NCBI GenBank assembly: GCA_045576655.1 | Contig: JAZNGW010000027.1 | Location: forward strand, 1 to 64,000 | DNA: 64,000 nucleotides | Direction: 5' to 3' | Origin: RGIG8745 sp045576655 | GTDB lineage: Bacteria > Bacteroidota > Bacteroidia > Bacteroidales > Bacteroidaceae | Shown here: one piece after another, positions 50,727 through 59,207 of the stretch | Layout of the letters: each line of letters opens with the position of its first letter | Numbering within the stretch: the first letter of the stretch is position 1 | Program-made: the position numbers and the translations under genes | Notes under the pieces: generated by a model | What the model saw: only the letters and a program-made list of their open reading frames with translations | What the model was told of the DNA's origin: nothing | Database searches by the model: none

Positions 50727-52112
50727 TTATTCTTCGCCTGCGAACATTGGGTCCCAGCATGGAAGGAGTGTTGGCTTCTGTTGTGAGGCCTTGAGTGCTT
50801 TTTCGCTGAGGTATTTCTTCTTGACTACGAGGCGGAAGGTGTATTCGTCGAACCACTCGTCGGTCATGATAAGGTGGCCGTTGAAGCCGGATGTTGCTCC
50901 CCAGCTGTTTTCCACTTCCCACTTGACGGGTTTGCCGTTAGCGTCGAGGTCTACGGCCTTGAGGGTCATGGCATGCGACGAACCGCTGTCGAAACTCTGG
51001 ATGCGCTGTTTCTTGTCCATCTTGAAGTCAACTCCGAGGATTGACGAGTAGTCGTAGTTGTTCATGTCGAGGAGTCCGCGCTTGCTGTCGAGTTCTTTTG
51101 CCACGTCGCAAGAGTAGTACATCATGGTTGAGTCCTTTATGCTGGCTATAGCAGCGGCTTTGAGGTCTTCCATTGGAACGTTGAGGTAGAGCCAGTTGTG
51201 ACCGTCGTATGTGTGGCGGTCGTATTGTATTTCGTATGTTTTCCAATACTCGCGAGTAGGGTCGTTCATGAGCATGACGTAGTCGTTCTGAAGGTCTTCG
51301 CCAATCATTTCAGCGTAGAACGACTGCGGTGTGTAGTTCTTCGGTTCGCTCACATACTTTCCATTGGCATCCTTTGGTGCCCAAGCGAATTCTGTTGGTG
51401 GCTGGCCGAATCCGAGCACAAGGATGCGGTAAACTTCTGCAAGCATTTCTTTCTTTGCGTTTTGCAATGCCTGTTCGTTGCCTTTCATTGAGCGCAGTTC
51501 GAGAGCGTATTCGCGGAGTTTGCGCTTGATGAGCGATGTGAATCGGCTTGTGTTGTTGCTGGCATAAGTTTCAGGCATGATTCCTTGTGGCACTACTCCG
51601 TATTTTGCCACGAGGTCGGCTACTCCGGTGAATGTGCCTCCGTCGCTGAGCGGGTTGCGGAACAGCCATTCAACGGTCTTGTCGTCCATCGGACTCTTGC
51701 GTGTGTCGATTATGGCCTGGAGGAAGAGGTTGGATTTCTCCAGCTGGTCGTAGAAGAAGAGATATATGTGAGAGAAGTTCATGGAGTTGAGCTGCTTCTC
51801 ATTGATCATCTTGCTTCGAAGCACGTTCATGCCGGTAAACAACCAGCAACGACCTGAAGACTCCTGGTCTGTTATGCCCTTTGACGGAACGCTATTGCTG
51901 AAAAACGTGTTCTTCTCTTGTTGGTTCTCGTGGTTGAGGGCGAGGTTGCGGATGTCTGTTGCTGCCAATGCGTTTTGAATGGCCTTTTCAGCACCTTTGA
52001 GCTCTGTATTCTGTCTGAAGTCGTTGAGCATTTGCTCTGTTATCTCTGTTTGTGCGATTATGCCATGTGATGTAGTGAGCATCACGGCAAGGGTAAGAAT
52101 TGATTTTTTCAT
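50727..52112 (-). CDS. exported C1 aminopeptidase, bleomycin-hydrolase/PepC family
   Basis: This is a 461-residue cysteine peptidase with a signal peptide (about 1-20, G-I-I-A-Q). The triad is visible: S-S-G-R-C-W-L-F with Cys89, S-S-H-A-M-T-L with His380 and V-E-N-S-W-G with Asn402. Classical PepC/BlmH enzymes are cytoplasmic hexamers, so the signal peptide places this one in the periplasm, as in other Bacteroidales. Its ATG overlaps the nhaC stop by 4 bases, indicating coupling. Confidence 0.92.
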   Translation of the reverse strand: MKKSILTLAVMLTTSHGIIAQTEITEQMLNDFRQNTELKGAEKAIQNALAATDIRNLALNHENQQEKNTFFSNSVPSKGITDQESSGRCWLFTGMNVLRSKMINEKQLNSMNFSHIYLFFYDQLEKSNLFLQAIIDTRKSPMDDKTVEWLFRNPLSDGGTFTGVADLVAKYGVVPQGIMPETYASNNTSRFTSLIKRKLREYALELRSMKGNEQALQNAKKEMLAEVYRILVLGFGQPPTEFAWAPKDANGKYVSEPKNYTPQSFYAEMIGEDLQNDYVMLMNDPTREYWKTYEIQYDRHTYDGHNWLYLNVPMEDLKAAAIASIKDSTMMYYSCDVAKELDSKRGLLDMNNYDYSSILGVDFKMDKKQRIQSFDSGSSHAMTLKAVDLDANGKPVKWEVENSWGATSGFNGHLIMTDEWFDEYTFRLVVKKKYLSEKALKASQQKPTLLPCWDPMFAGEE

Positions 52113-53596
52113 GTTTTTTTAGTATTTTGGTTTTTCTTATTTCTGATTTTCCATCCTGTAGCCGCTACTATGATGGTCATTAGCGGGCTAACGTAGTTGA
52201 ATACACAATATGGCATGTATGCGAGTGTGGATACGCCGAGAATTGTAGATTGTGTCATTCCGCAGGTGTTCCAAGGGATTAGTACGGAAGTTACGGTTAC
52301 AGCGTCCTCTGTAGTGCGTGACAAGAGGCGTGATTCATAACCTTGCTCTTCGTATATGTCCTTGTACATATTGGCGGTAAGGATTATGGATATGTATTGG
52401 TCGCTTGTGGCAAGGTTCATGATTATTCCGGAACCAACCGTAGACCCGACTAATCCTATGCGGTTCTTAATCCAACGGAGAATGACGTTGGTGATGCTCT
52501 GAAGCATACCGCTTGCAATCATGACTCCGCCAAAACACATGGCACATATTATAAGCCATATTGTAGGGAGCATACCGCCCATGCCTCCGGTGCTTACAAG
52601 GTCGTTTAGTGTACTATTGCCTGTGTCAACAGATGTGCTGCCGAAGAATGTGGTCATAAGGCCTTTGACTATATTTATGGCATTACCGACTTCAGCATCA
52701 GCTACTTCGAGCAATACGCCTCTTTGGCAGATTATTGCCATGATACCGGCGGCAAGTGCGGAAACAAAAAGGGTTATGAGCGATGGCACTTTCTTGGCAA
52801 TTAGGACTGCTGTTATTAGTGGGACAATCAGAACCCATAGTGTAATGTTGAAAGTGCTTGCCAAGCCTTCTGTGTATTGCGCTATGTTTGAATCAGTGTT
52901 TCCTCCGTACCAGAAACCAGCAATGAAGAAAACTGTCAGAGTGATGACCATCGTTGGCGTAGTGGTGTAAAGCATGTATCTTATATGCGAGAACAGATCT
53001 GTGCCTGTCGATGATGAGGCAAGTACAGTGGTGTCGCTCAAAGGAGAAATCTTATCGCCAAAATAAGCTCCAGAAATGATTGCGCCGGCTGTCCAGTAGT
53101 TGGGAACAGCCAAGGCATCACCAATACCGAGAAGCGCCATGCCGATGGTTGCTATCGTTGTCCACGAACTTCCAGTCATAACGGAAACTACGGCGCAGAT
53201 TATGCATGAACTGGCCAAAAAGAATTCGGGCGACATGATTTGTATTCCGTAGTATATGAGGGTCGGCACAACGCCGCTTATCATCCATGATCCAGAGAGC
53301 ATGCCTATGATGAGCAATATGATGATTGATACCGAAGCGTTGCCGATAGTGCTCTTTATTGCGTCTTCAAATTTTTTCCATGGGGTTTTGTATATCCACA
53401 TGGAGAGGCATACGCAAAAGCCTGATGCAACGAGCAGGGATATTTGATTGCCCCCGTTTAGCGAATCGTCGCCATAAAGTACTATGGACAAAGCCACCAT
53501 AGCCACGAGGGCTATGATGGGGATGAGCGAAACCCATAAATTGGGTTCTTTGTTGTCGTTTTTGTATGTAGTTTCGTTTGCGCTTCTTTCTTCCAT
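52109..53596 (-). CDS. nhaC: NhaC-type Na+/H+ antiporter
   Basis: This is a 495-residue polytopic membrane protein with about 11-12 hydrophobic helices. The conserved G-A-Y-F-G-D-K-I-S-P-L-S-D-T-T near 180 and M-T-G-S-S-W-T-T near 140 are the NhaC family signatures. P-W-N-T-C-G-M appears late. It exchanges sodium for protons, or possibly a related organic-ion exchange. The N- and C-termini are polar and presumably cytoplasmic. It lies 7 bp after mltG and overlaps the aminopeptidase start. Confidence 0.92.
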   Translation of the reverse strand: MEERSANETTYKNDNKEPNLWVSLIPIIALVAMVALSIVLYGDDSLNGGNQISLLVASGFCVCLSMWIYKTPWKKFEDAIKSTIGNASVSIIILLIIGMLSGSWMISGVVPTLIYYGIQIMSPEFFLASSCIICAVVSVMTGSSWTTIATIGMALLGIGDALAVPNYWTAGAIISGAYFGDKISPLSDTTVLASSSTGTDLFSHIRYMLYTTTPTMVITLTVFFIAGFWYGGNTDSNIAQYTEGLASTFNITLWVLIVPLITAVLIAKKVPSLITLFVSALAAGIMAIICQRGVLLEVADAEVGNAINIVKGLMTTFFGSTSVDTGNSTLNDLVSTGGMGGMLPTIWLIICAMCFGGVMIASGMLQSITNVILRWIKNRIGLVGSTVGSGIIMNLATSDQYISIILTANMYKDIYEEQGYESRLLSRTTEDAVTVTSVLIPWNTCGMTQSTILGVSTLAYMPYCVFNYVSPLMTIIVAATGWKIRNKKNQNTKKT

Positions 53597-53603
53597 GTGT
53601 TAT

Positions 53604-54638
53604 TTATTTCATTATGCCACGTGCTGTTAGAGCCTTGGTGTAACGGCGTGCGTTAGCAAGGTGGGCGCTGTATGTCGATGCAAAGTTGTGGGTCCCCGAA
53701 AAATCCTCTTTGGCACACATGTATATATAGTCATGCTTTTCGTAGTTGAGTACGGCGTCGATGCCTGCTATTGAAGCTATGCGGATTGGTCCAGGAGGTA
53801 ATCCGGCATATTTGTATGTATTGTAAGGCGATTCAGTTTCTAAATGATGATTGAGAACCCTGCGTATAGTAAAGTCCCCTGTGGCATATATGACCGTTGG
53901 GTCGCTTTGGAGAAGCATCCCTTTCTTTAGGCGGTTCATGTATAATCCTGCCACACGCGGCTTTTCGCCGTTGTTGGCAGTCTCCGAATCGACGATGCTT
54001 GCCAGTGTCACCACTTCTTCCTTGCTCAAACCAATAGCGTCAGCATTCTTTTGTCTCTTCTCATTCCAGAACGTTGCGTTCTCTTTTTTAAGTCTTTCGA
54101 TAAGTTCGTCAAGTGATATGTCCCAATAAACCTCATAAGTGTTAGGGATGAACAACGCAGGGAGTGTTTCTTCGGTATAGCCTAAAGAAGAACGAAAAAC
54201 GCTGTCTGTGAGAGCCTTTGCCAGACTTGCGGAGTCAAGCATTAAGTTACGTGTCACTCTTCCGCACATGTCCTCGATTGTTCTTACAGATGGAAGGACA
54301 ATCATTACGGGCTTTTGGTTCCCGTTGCGTAAGTCGCGCATAAAATCCAGCATCCTCATGTCAGGGCTTATTTCGTATCGTCCGGTATGAATCTTTTTGT
54401 CCAATCCGAATCGTTTGGCAATTAAGTCAAATCCTTTCATCTCTTTAGGTTTGCCTATGACTGTAGTTTTTGCCCTTAGAGAATCCAGATTGTCATCTGC
54501 ATCGATATAGATGTATGCTGTTTCTTGGTTAGTGAAGTGTCTGCCCATGACAAGATGTTTGGCGTACAACCCAGCAATGGCAATAATGGCTATTGTTGAA
54601 ACTGCGATGACAGAGAACCGCAAGTGCTTTTTTTTCAT
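53604..54638 (-). CDS. mltG: endolytic transglycosylase MltG
   Basis: This is a 344-residue YceG-family protein with one N-terminal membrane helix (about 8-25) and a LysM-like plus catalytic periplasmic part. The catalytic core reads L-A-S-I-V-D-S-E-T, where E. coli has V-E-K-E-T. One of the acidic pair is Asp here and the Glu before Thr is kept. Further motifs are G-L-Y-M-N-R-L-K-K-G-M-L-L-Q-S-D-P-T-V-I-Y and A-G-L-P-P-G-P-I. It trims nascent peptidoglycan glycan strands. Confidence 0.93.
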   Translation of the reverse strand: MKKKHLRFSVIAVSTIAIIAIAGLYAKHLVMGRHFTNQETAYIYIDADDNLDSLRAKTTVIGKPKEMKGFDLIAKRFGLDKKIHTGRYEISPDMRMLDFMRDLRNGNQKPVMIVLPSVRTIEDMCGRVTRNLMLDSASLAKALTDSVFRSSLGYTEETLPALFIPNTYEVYWDISLDELIERLKKENATFWNEKRQKNADAIGLSKEEVVTLASIVDSETANNGEKPRVAGLYMNRLKKGMLLQSDPTVIYATGDFTIRRVLNHHLETESPYNTYKYAGLPPGPIRIASIAGIDAVLNYEKHDYIYMCAKEDFSGTHNFASTYSAHLANARRYTKALTARGIMK

Positions 54639-54649
54639 GTGTGAAGATT

Positions 54650-54676
54650 AAAAAAGGGACGAGCAAACCTCGCCCC
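54650..54676 (-). terminator. terminator of proS, made from a family B palindrome
   Basis: On the minus strand GGGGCGAG pairs with CTCGTCCC (one mismatch) around GTTTG and is followed by six T. The same GGGGCGAGG...TCGTCC palindrome occurs in the intergenic island at 41734-41754 and 41995-42015. Confidence 0.75.
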
Positions 54677-54704
54677 TGCAATATATCATTCTTAATATGT
54701 TTTT

Positions 54705-56186
54705 TTAGTACGCCTTAGCGATGAGTACACGGCATTTAGATGGTTTGCCGCTCACCATGTCGACGCCAGGAGTCTGCTCTACGTCGAACGGAACGCAGCG
54801 TATTGTTGCTTGCGTTTCTTCCTTGATCTTTGCCTCAGTTTCAGCTGTACCGTCCCAATGGCATAGGAAGAAACCTCCGTCCTTAATTTTCTCCTTAAAC
54901 TCTTCGTAGTTATCGCACTCAAAGATGTGTGAATTTCTGTAGTCGAGAGCCTTCTTGTAGATGTTGCTCTGGATGTCGTCAAGAAGATTCTTGATGTAAG
55001 CCTCAATACCTTCAATGCTTACGGTTTCCTTCTCGAGAGTGTCGCGGCGCATAATTTCTACCGTGCCGTTCTCAAGATCGCGTGCGCCAATAACCACGCG
55101 AACTGGAATACCCTTCAATTCGTAGTCTGCAAACTTGAATCCAGGGCGCTTGTTGTCGGCGTTGTCATACTTGACGCTTACGCCCATGTCCTTGAGATTC
55201 TTGCAGATTGCATCAGCCTTCTCGTTCAGCTGTGCAAGTTGCTCGTCTGTTTTCCAGATAGGAACGATGACAACCTGAATAGGTGCGAGAGCAGGAGGGA
55301 GGACAAGACCGTTGTCGTCAGAGTGAGTCATGATAAGTGCTCCCATGAGACGTGTGCTCACACCCCAGCTTGTAGCCCATGCATATTCAGGCTTGTTCTC
55401 TTTGTTGAGGAACTGAACATCGAAAGCCTTTCCGAAATTCTGTCCAAGGAAGTGGCTAGTTCCGCTCTGAAGAGCCTTGCCGTCCTGCATCATAGCCTCG
55501 ATAGTGTATGTGTCGAGAGCGCCGGCAAAACGTTCTGTCTCACTCTTTACTCCCTGCACAACAGGTACGGCCATGTACTTCTCTGCAAAGTTGGCGTAAA
55601 TGCCAATCATCTGCTTTGTACGTTCCTCTGCTTCTTCCTTTGTGGCGTGGGCTGTATGTCCTTCCTGCCAGAGGAACTCACTTGTGCGGAGGAACAAGCG
55701 TGTACGCATTTCCCAACGCATCACGTTACACCACTGGTTGCAAAGTAAAGGGAGGTCACGGTATGACTTAATCCAGTTCTTATATGTGTTCCAAATGATT
55801 GTTTCTGAAGTAGGGCGTATGATAAGTTCTTCCTCAAGCTTTGCAGCAGGGTCAACCACAACACCATCATTTGTTTCGTTCGTCTTCAAACGGTAGTGAG
55901 TCACCACGGCACATTCTTTTGCAAATCCTTCTACGTGTTCTGCTTCACGGCTGAGGAACGACTTTGGAATGAGGAGTGGGAAGTAAGCGTTCTGCACACC
56001 TGTCTCCTTGAACATGCCGTCAAGTATACTTTGCATCTTTTCCCAAATAGCATATCCGTAAGGTTTGATTACCATACAACCTCTTACGTCAGCCTGTTCA
56101 GCCAGGTCGGCCTTCACGACAAGTTCGTTGTACCATTGTGAGTAGCTCACACTGCGCTTTGTCAAGTCTTTAAGTTCTTTTGCCAT
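54705..56186 (-). CDS. proS: prolyl-tRNA synthetase (archaeal/eukaryal-type, short)
   Basis: This is a 493-residue class II synthetase lacking the editing insertion of E. coli ProRS. It is the ProS type 3 form common in Bacteroidota. I-R-P-T-S-E-T near 125 and R-W-E-M-R-T-R-L-F-L-R-T-S-E-F (motif 2) are evident. The anticodon domain begins near 275 (V-V-I-V-P-I), and the C-terminal zinc-like domain ends K-C-R-V-L-I-A-K-A-Y. It has its own promoter, and a hairpin terminator separates it from mltG. Confidence 0.95.
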   Translation of the reverse strand: MAKELKDLTKRSVSYSQWYNELVVKADLAEQADVRGCMVIKPYGYAIWEKMQSILDGMFKETGVQNAYFPLLIPKSFLSREAEHVEGFAKECAVVTHYRLKTNETNDGVVVDPAAKLEEELIIRPTSETIIWNTYKNWIKSYRDLPLLCNQWCNVMRWEMRTRLFLRTSEFLWQEGHTAHATKEEAEERTKQMIGIYANFAEKYMAVPVVQGVKSETERFAGALDTYTIEAMMQDGKALQSGTSHFLGQNFGKAFDVQFLNKENKPEYAWATSWGVSTRLMGALIMTHSDDNGLVLPPALAPIQVVIVPIWKTDEQLAQLNEKADAICKNLKDMGVSVKYDNADNKRPGFKFADYELKGIPVRVVIGARDLENGTVEIMRRDTLEKETVSIEGIEAYIKNLLDDIQSNIYKKALDYRNSHIFECDNYEEFKEKIKDGGFFLCHWDGTAETEAKIKEETQATIRCVPFDVEQTPGVDMVSGKPSKCRVLIAKAY

Positions 56187-56275
56187 ATATGTTTTTTTTA
56201 GTTCTCTGATTATCTGTCTTTAAGTTCTCTTGCGCTTTTCTTAAAGGGAGAGTGCGTTATGCCTCATTCAACTTG

Positions 56276-56306
56276 CAAAGTTAGTGATATTTTGTCAAAT
56301 ATTCAA
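56276..56306 (-). promoter_or_regulatory. promoter of proS
   Basis: On the minus strand TTG (56304-56306) stands 20 bp before TAACTTTG (56276-56283). The leader to the ATG at 56186 is about 80 bases. Confidence 0.62.
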
Positions 56307-56333
56307 CTCTGCGTTTTGGACACTATTATTCTA

Positions 56334-57008
56334 CTAATTGTTTTCAAATTCATTCCTTAATTCATTTAACGCTTTACCTCCATAAGAAAAGAACTTAGGG
56401 CCTTGATAAGCTCCAGAGGTGTTTTGCATTTCTTCAGGCAGAAATTCGGCTGTGAAAGCGGAGAGAGACCATAGGCGACCTTCGTATTCTATTTTGTCGT
56501 CAGAAGCGACTTTAACGGGGATATTCAGAGCGTCAAAAATAATAATGTCACCAACATTAAGTCCTACCATATGGAACTTAAAGGCTGGTTTTGTCTTTTT
56601 ACGTTTCTTGTCCTCATTGACTGCAAAGATTTTCTTGTCCTCGTCTTTGCTACCGCTAATAACAGGTTTTCCATCCACATATACAGCCAATTCTGCATCT
56701 TCGAGCAAGTCGGCGATGTCGCGCATTATGTCAAGTGCTACTGATGGGGCAATGTTGAAGAACTCGCGATTTTGGCGAATGCGGAGATCTGTCAGGCGGT
56801 CAATCTGCTTGTGTATCTGCTTTTCAACCTTATCGTATTTTGCTGTTTTGAGCGTGGCATAAATCTCAAACGGCAGAGGAACTGCAGTGTTGTCAAGTTC
56901 TTTACTTCTTACATCTACCGGACGAGAACTTTTACCAATTTTTACCCAATCTTCACGAAAACTTGGATTTGTCAATATGTAAACATACCCTAAATCATTA
57001 TTGCACAT
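56334..57008 (-). CDS. GIY-YIG nuclease-like protein (T5orf172/MUG113 type)
   Basis: This is a 224-residue protein without signal peptide. The N-terminal half (about 6-95) begins G-Y-V-Y-I-L-T-N-P, has W-V-K-I-G-K-S-S-R-P-V and V-E-K-Q-I-H-K-Q-I, and ends N-R-E-F-F. This is the T5orf172 branch of GIY-YIG. The C-terminal half carries a lysine-rich linker (K-K-R-K-K-T-K) and a small beta domain of the kind found after this domain in modification-related proteins. It may bind or cut DNA; no restriction partner is adjacent. Confidence 0.82.
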   Translation of the reverse strand: MCNNDLGYVYILTNPSFREDWVKIGKSSRPVDVRSKELDNTAVPLPFEIYATLKTAKYDKVEKQIHKQIDRLTDLRIRQNREFFNIAPSVALDIMRDIADLLEDAELAVYVDGKPVISGSKDEDKKIFAVNEDKKRKKTKPAFKFHMVGLNVGDIIIFDALNIPVKVASDDKIEYEGRLWSLSAFTAEFLPEEMQNTSGAYQGPKFFSYGGKALNELRNEFENN

Positions 57009-57424
57009 ATTTTATCGTGTATAATTTATAAAACCAACATTATCTATATCATTGCATTGCAAATTTACAAAATGCCTGTCCGTCTGTCAATAGAGGAGGG
57101 GAGAAAATATGATAATCCTGTAGGAAAATGTCCTATAACCACTCTGACGAATGTTGAATGGGTGGGCTTACTATTGCTTTGTGGAGATTCCTTACGGGGC
57201 GTTTTTAAACGGTGTTGAAATTGATAAATACGCAAATATTCGCTTTCTGTTATCTTATGGTCGTGATTTTTTACAAAATGCTCGAAGAAATATGTGTTTT
57301 GTAGCATAAGTTGACATTTATTTGAGTTTGTTCTTGATTGTTGTTAAAAATAAATCTTACCTTTAGGAGGTGAAAGTTTGGTATTATTGAGGGAAATAAT
57401 GTTTAACCATATAATATTTGGCGT
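57009..57424. other. 416-bp spacer between divergent genes
   Basis: It contains a -7 box for the gene on the left (57060-57067). Nothing further could be recognised: the short frames here (for example 57065-57307 on the minus strand) have no family features. The A/T-rich half near 57310-57420 presumably holds the promoter of the WG-repeat gene. Confidence 0.5.
57060..57067 (-). promoter_or_regulatory. -7 box for the T5orf172 gene
   Basis: The minus strand reads TAAATTTG 52 bp before the ATG at 57008. Confidence 0.45.
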
Positions 57425-58924
57425 ATGAAGACGAAGCACATTTTAACAGCACTGCATTTCTGTGTCGGATTGTCCTTTTTTGCCCTTCCGCAACAAAGTG
57501 AAGCGCAGTTTTTAAATAAACTCACCAAAGGGTTGGAAAAAGTAAACAAGGGTTTGGATAAATTCAATAAGGGGATGGATAAACTCAATGAGGCGGCAAG
57601 AGAGAGGTCCGGAAAGGAAAGCACCACCGAAACAGAACTGCCCAAGGAGACTACACCTACAACAATTGACCACACCCAATTGGAGAAAAAGGAGTCCAAT
57701 ACCGACGATTTGGAATTGGCAAAGTTTTTTAGGGGAAATACCATTCATCTGAAATCCAAATACTGGCAGAGCATGTCGGAGCCTCACGAAGGTATATTTT
57801 CTCTGCAAGAAACAAATGGTCTGTCCTTCTATCGTGTGACGGGACAGAAGCTATTTAATGAGGTATGGAAAAACTGCAGTTATAGCTGGTTGAAGGGAAA
57901 AGAACCATATTTCAGTTGTGGCGTCTGTCCGATGATGAGTACTACCCCCAACGAAAAAGGGGAGAATGTGATACACCTGCTTTACAGCAATGGCACGTCA
58001 AAACCCCTGAAGAGTTCCATCAAACATGTATCGCCTTTCAAAGATGGAATCGCCATAGCAAAAGAGTATTCCATCAAGGAACGGGATTTTTGGAAAGAAT
58101 ATTATATTAACACCAAGGGGGAGCCTCTACAAGGTTATCCCAAAATTTCGGGAGGTGATGACGATGCTATTCGCCCTCTTTGCGACAACAGACGAGCATA
58201 TCTGTCTGACGAGGACAATCAAAAAGGTTGGGGGTATATCGATGGTAATGGTACGGTAGTTATCCCGCCTGGAAAGTATGATGAAGTGGAGGATTTTAGT
58301 GAAGGATACGCCTGGGTGGTGAAAGACAACGAATGGTTGCTGATAAACACCTCAGGTCGCGTGGTTGTTGACTTGGATTTTCAGAAGGGGAAATATACGC
58401 CAACGCCTGTAAATGATGCTGTTTTCTACGTTGAGGAAAGAGCGGGCAACTACCAATACTACTCTGTGACTGGGCAAAAGTTGAAAGAAGTGGAATACGC
58501 ATCTTCATTCTGCGATGGAACCGCCTATGTGTCGTTTTTGGGACAGGATTTGAAAGAGGAGGAGAATGGTGACTTGTCAAATGGATATGTCCAAATAGTG
58601 GATCGTGATTTCAAGATTGTGAAGACGATGAAGTATGATGAAATGCAGCCTAGCGATATCCTTAAAATCAAATGGGGCGAAGTGAATACCTCCACCTGTT
58701 TTTCTGGAGATAAAGATCACATCATCTCCCCTGGAGGAGTTTTTTCCATCAATTCATATTACTCAACAAAGACCTACAACAGTATTACAGGCTTCGACAA
58801 TTTCCATCGTGATAAAGCCAATTCATACGCTCGTATAAATCATATATCACTTGACGGCAAGAAGTACAAGGGCGTCATGGACCGTAGTGGAGAAATAGTT
58901 CTTATGATTTGTGATGAGGAATAA
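57425..58924 (+). CDS. exported WG-repeat protein
   Basis: This is a 499-residue protein with a signal peptide (about 1-28, S-E-A-Q). A helical stretch L-N-K-L-T-K-G-L-E-K-V-N-K-G-L follows, with a K-G-hydrophobic 7-residue rhythm (about 30-55). Later repeats carry K-G-W-G-Y-I-D-G-N-G-T-V-V-I-P-P (about 268) and E-G-Y-A-W-V-V-K-D-N-E-W-L-L-I-N-T-S-G-R-V, the WG/KWG beta-repeat signature, with weaker copies before and after. Such repeats are thought to mediate binding. No partner gene is adjacent. Confidence 0.82.
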   Translation: MKTKHILTALHFCVGLSFFALPQQSEAQFLNKLTKGLEKVNKGLDKFNKGMDKLNEAARERSGKESTTETELPKETTPTTIDHTQLEKKESNTDDLELAKFFRGNTIHLKSKYWQSMSEPHEGIFSLQETNGLSFYRVTGQKLFNEVWKNCSYSWLKGKEPYFSCGVCPMMSTTPNEKGENVIHLLYSNGTSKPLKSSIKHVSPFKDGIAIAKEYSIKERDFWKEYYINTKGEPLQGYPKISGGDDDAIRPLCDNRRAYLSDEDNQKGWGYIDGNGTVVIPPGKYDEVEDFSEGYAWVVKDNEWLLINTSGRVVVDLDFQKGKYTPTPVNDAVFYVEERAGNYQYYSVTGQKLKEVEYASSFCDGTAYVSFLGQDLKEEENGDLSNGYVQIVDRDFKIVKTMKYDEMQPSDILKIKWGEVNTSTCFSGDKDHIISPGGVFSINSYYSTKTYNSITGFDNFHRDKANSYARINHISLDGKKYKGVMDRSGEIVLMICDEE

Positions 58925-59034
58925 ATGAGGGAAGCATCAAAGGGTATTTTTAACGGACACCAATAATTATATTATAGTCTTAACGTTTTGGTTTGGCGTT
59001 TAAGGCAATGGCTACGGTGAGGTAGAAACTCTAA

Positions 59035-59118
59035 ACTTAGGCTAAGTTTATACAGACTTAGGTTAAGTTTGTACGAACTTAGACTGAGTTTATACGGACT
59101 TAGACTGTGTTTGAACTT
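59035..59118. repeat. second array of four 21-bp palindromic units
   Basis: Units start at 59035, 59056, 59077 and 59098. They have the same CTTAGNCTAAG/GTTTGTACGAAC plan as the array at 25658-25741. It sits between convergent genes. Read on the minus strand it gives a 7-residue peptide repeat (Y-K-L-S-L-S-x), which is a by-product of the 21-bp period. Confidence 0.85.
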
Positions 59119-59142
59119 TTGACGTGGGGAATGCGGATAATG

Positions 59143-59183
59143 AAAAAGGACTATACCCAAAAGTGATATGGGCATAGTCCTTT
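59143..59183 (-). terminator. terminator of the DUF1846 gene
   Basis: AAAGGACTATACCCA pairs with TGGGCATAGTCCTTT (one mismatch) around a 9-nt loop, followed on the minus strand by TTTTTC. It is 25 bp after the gene's stop. Confidence 0.75.
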
Positions 59184-59207
59184 AGTGTGTTAAGGCTGTT
59201 TGTAGTG

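Noticed and set aside
57065..57307. 80-codon frame between the T5orf172 and WG-repeat genes
   Set aside because: No family features, and it overlaps the -7 box of the neighbouring gene at its end.
58972..59175. 67-codon frame with a 7-residue peptide repeat (Y-K-L-S-L-S)
   Set aside because: The peptide period is exactly the 21-bp DNA repeat translated. The same DNA plan at 25658-25741 is also intergenic, so the DNA repeat explains it.
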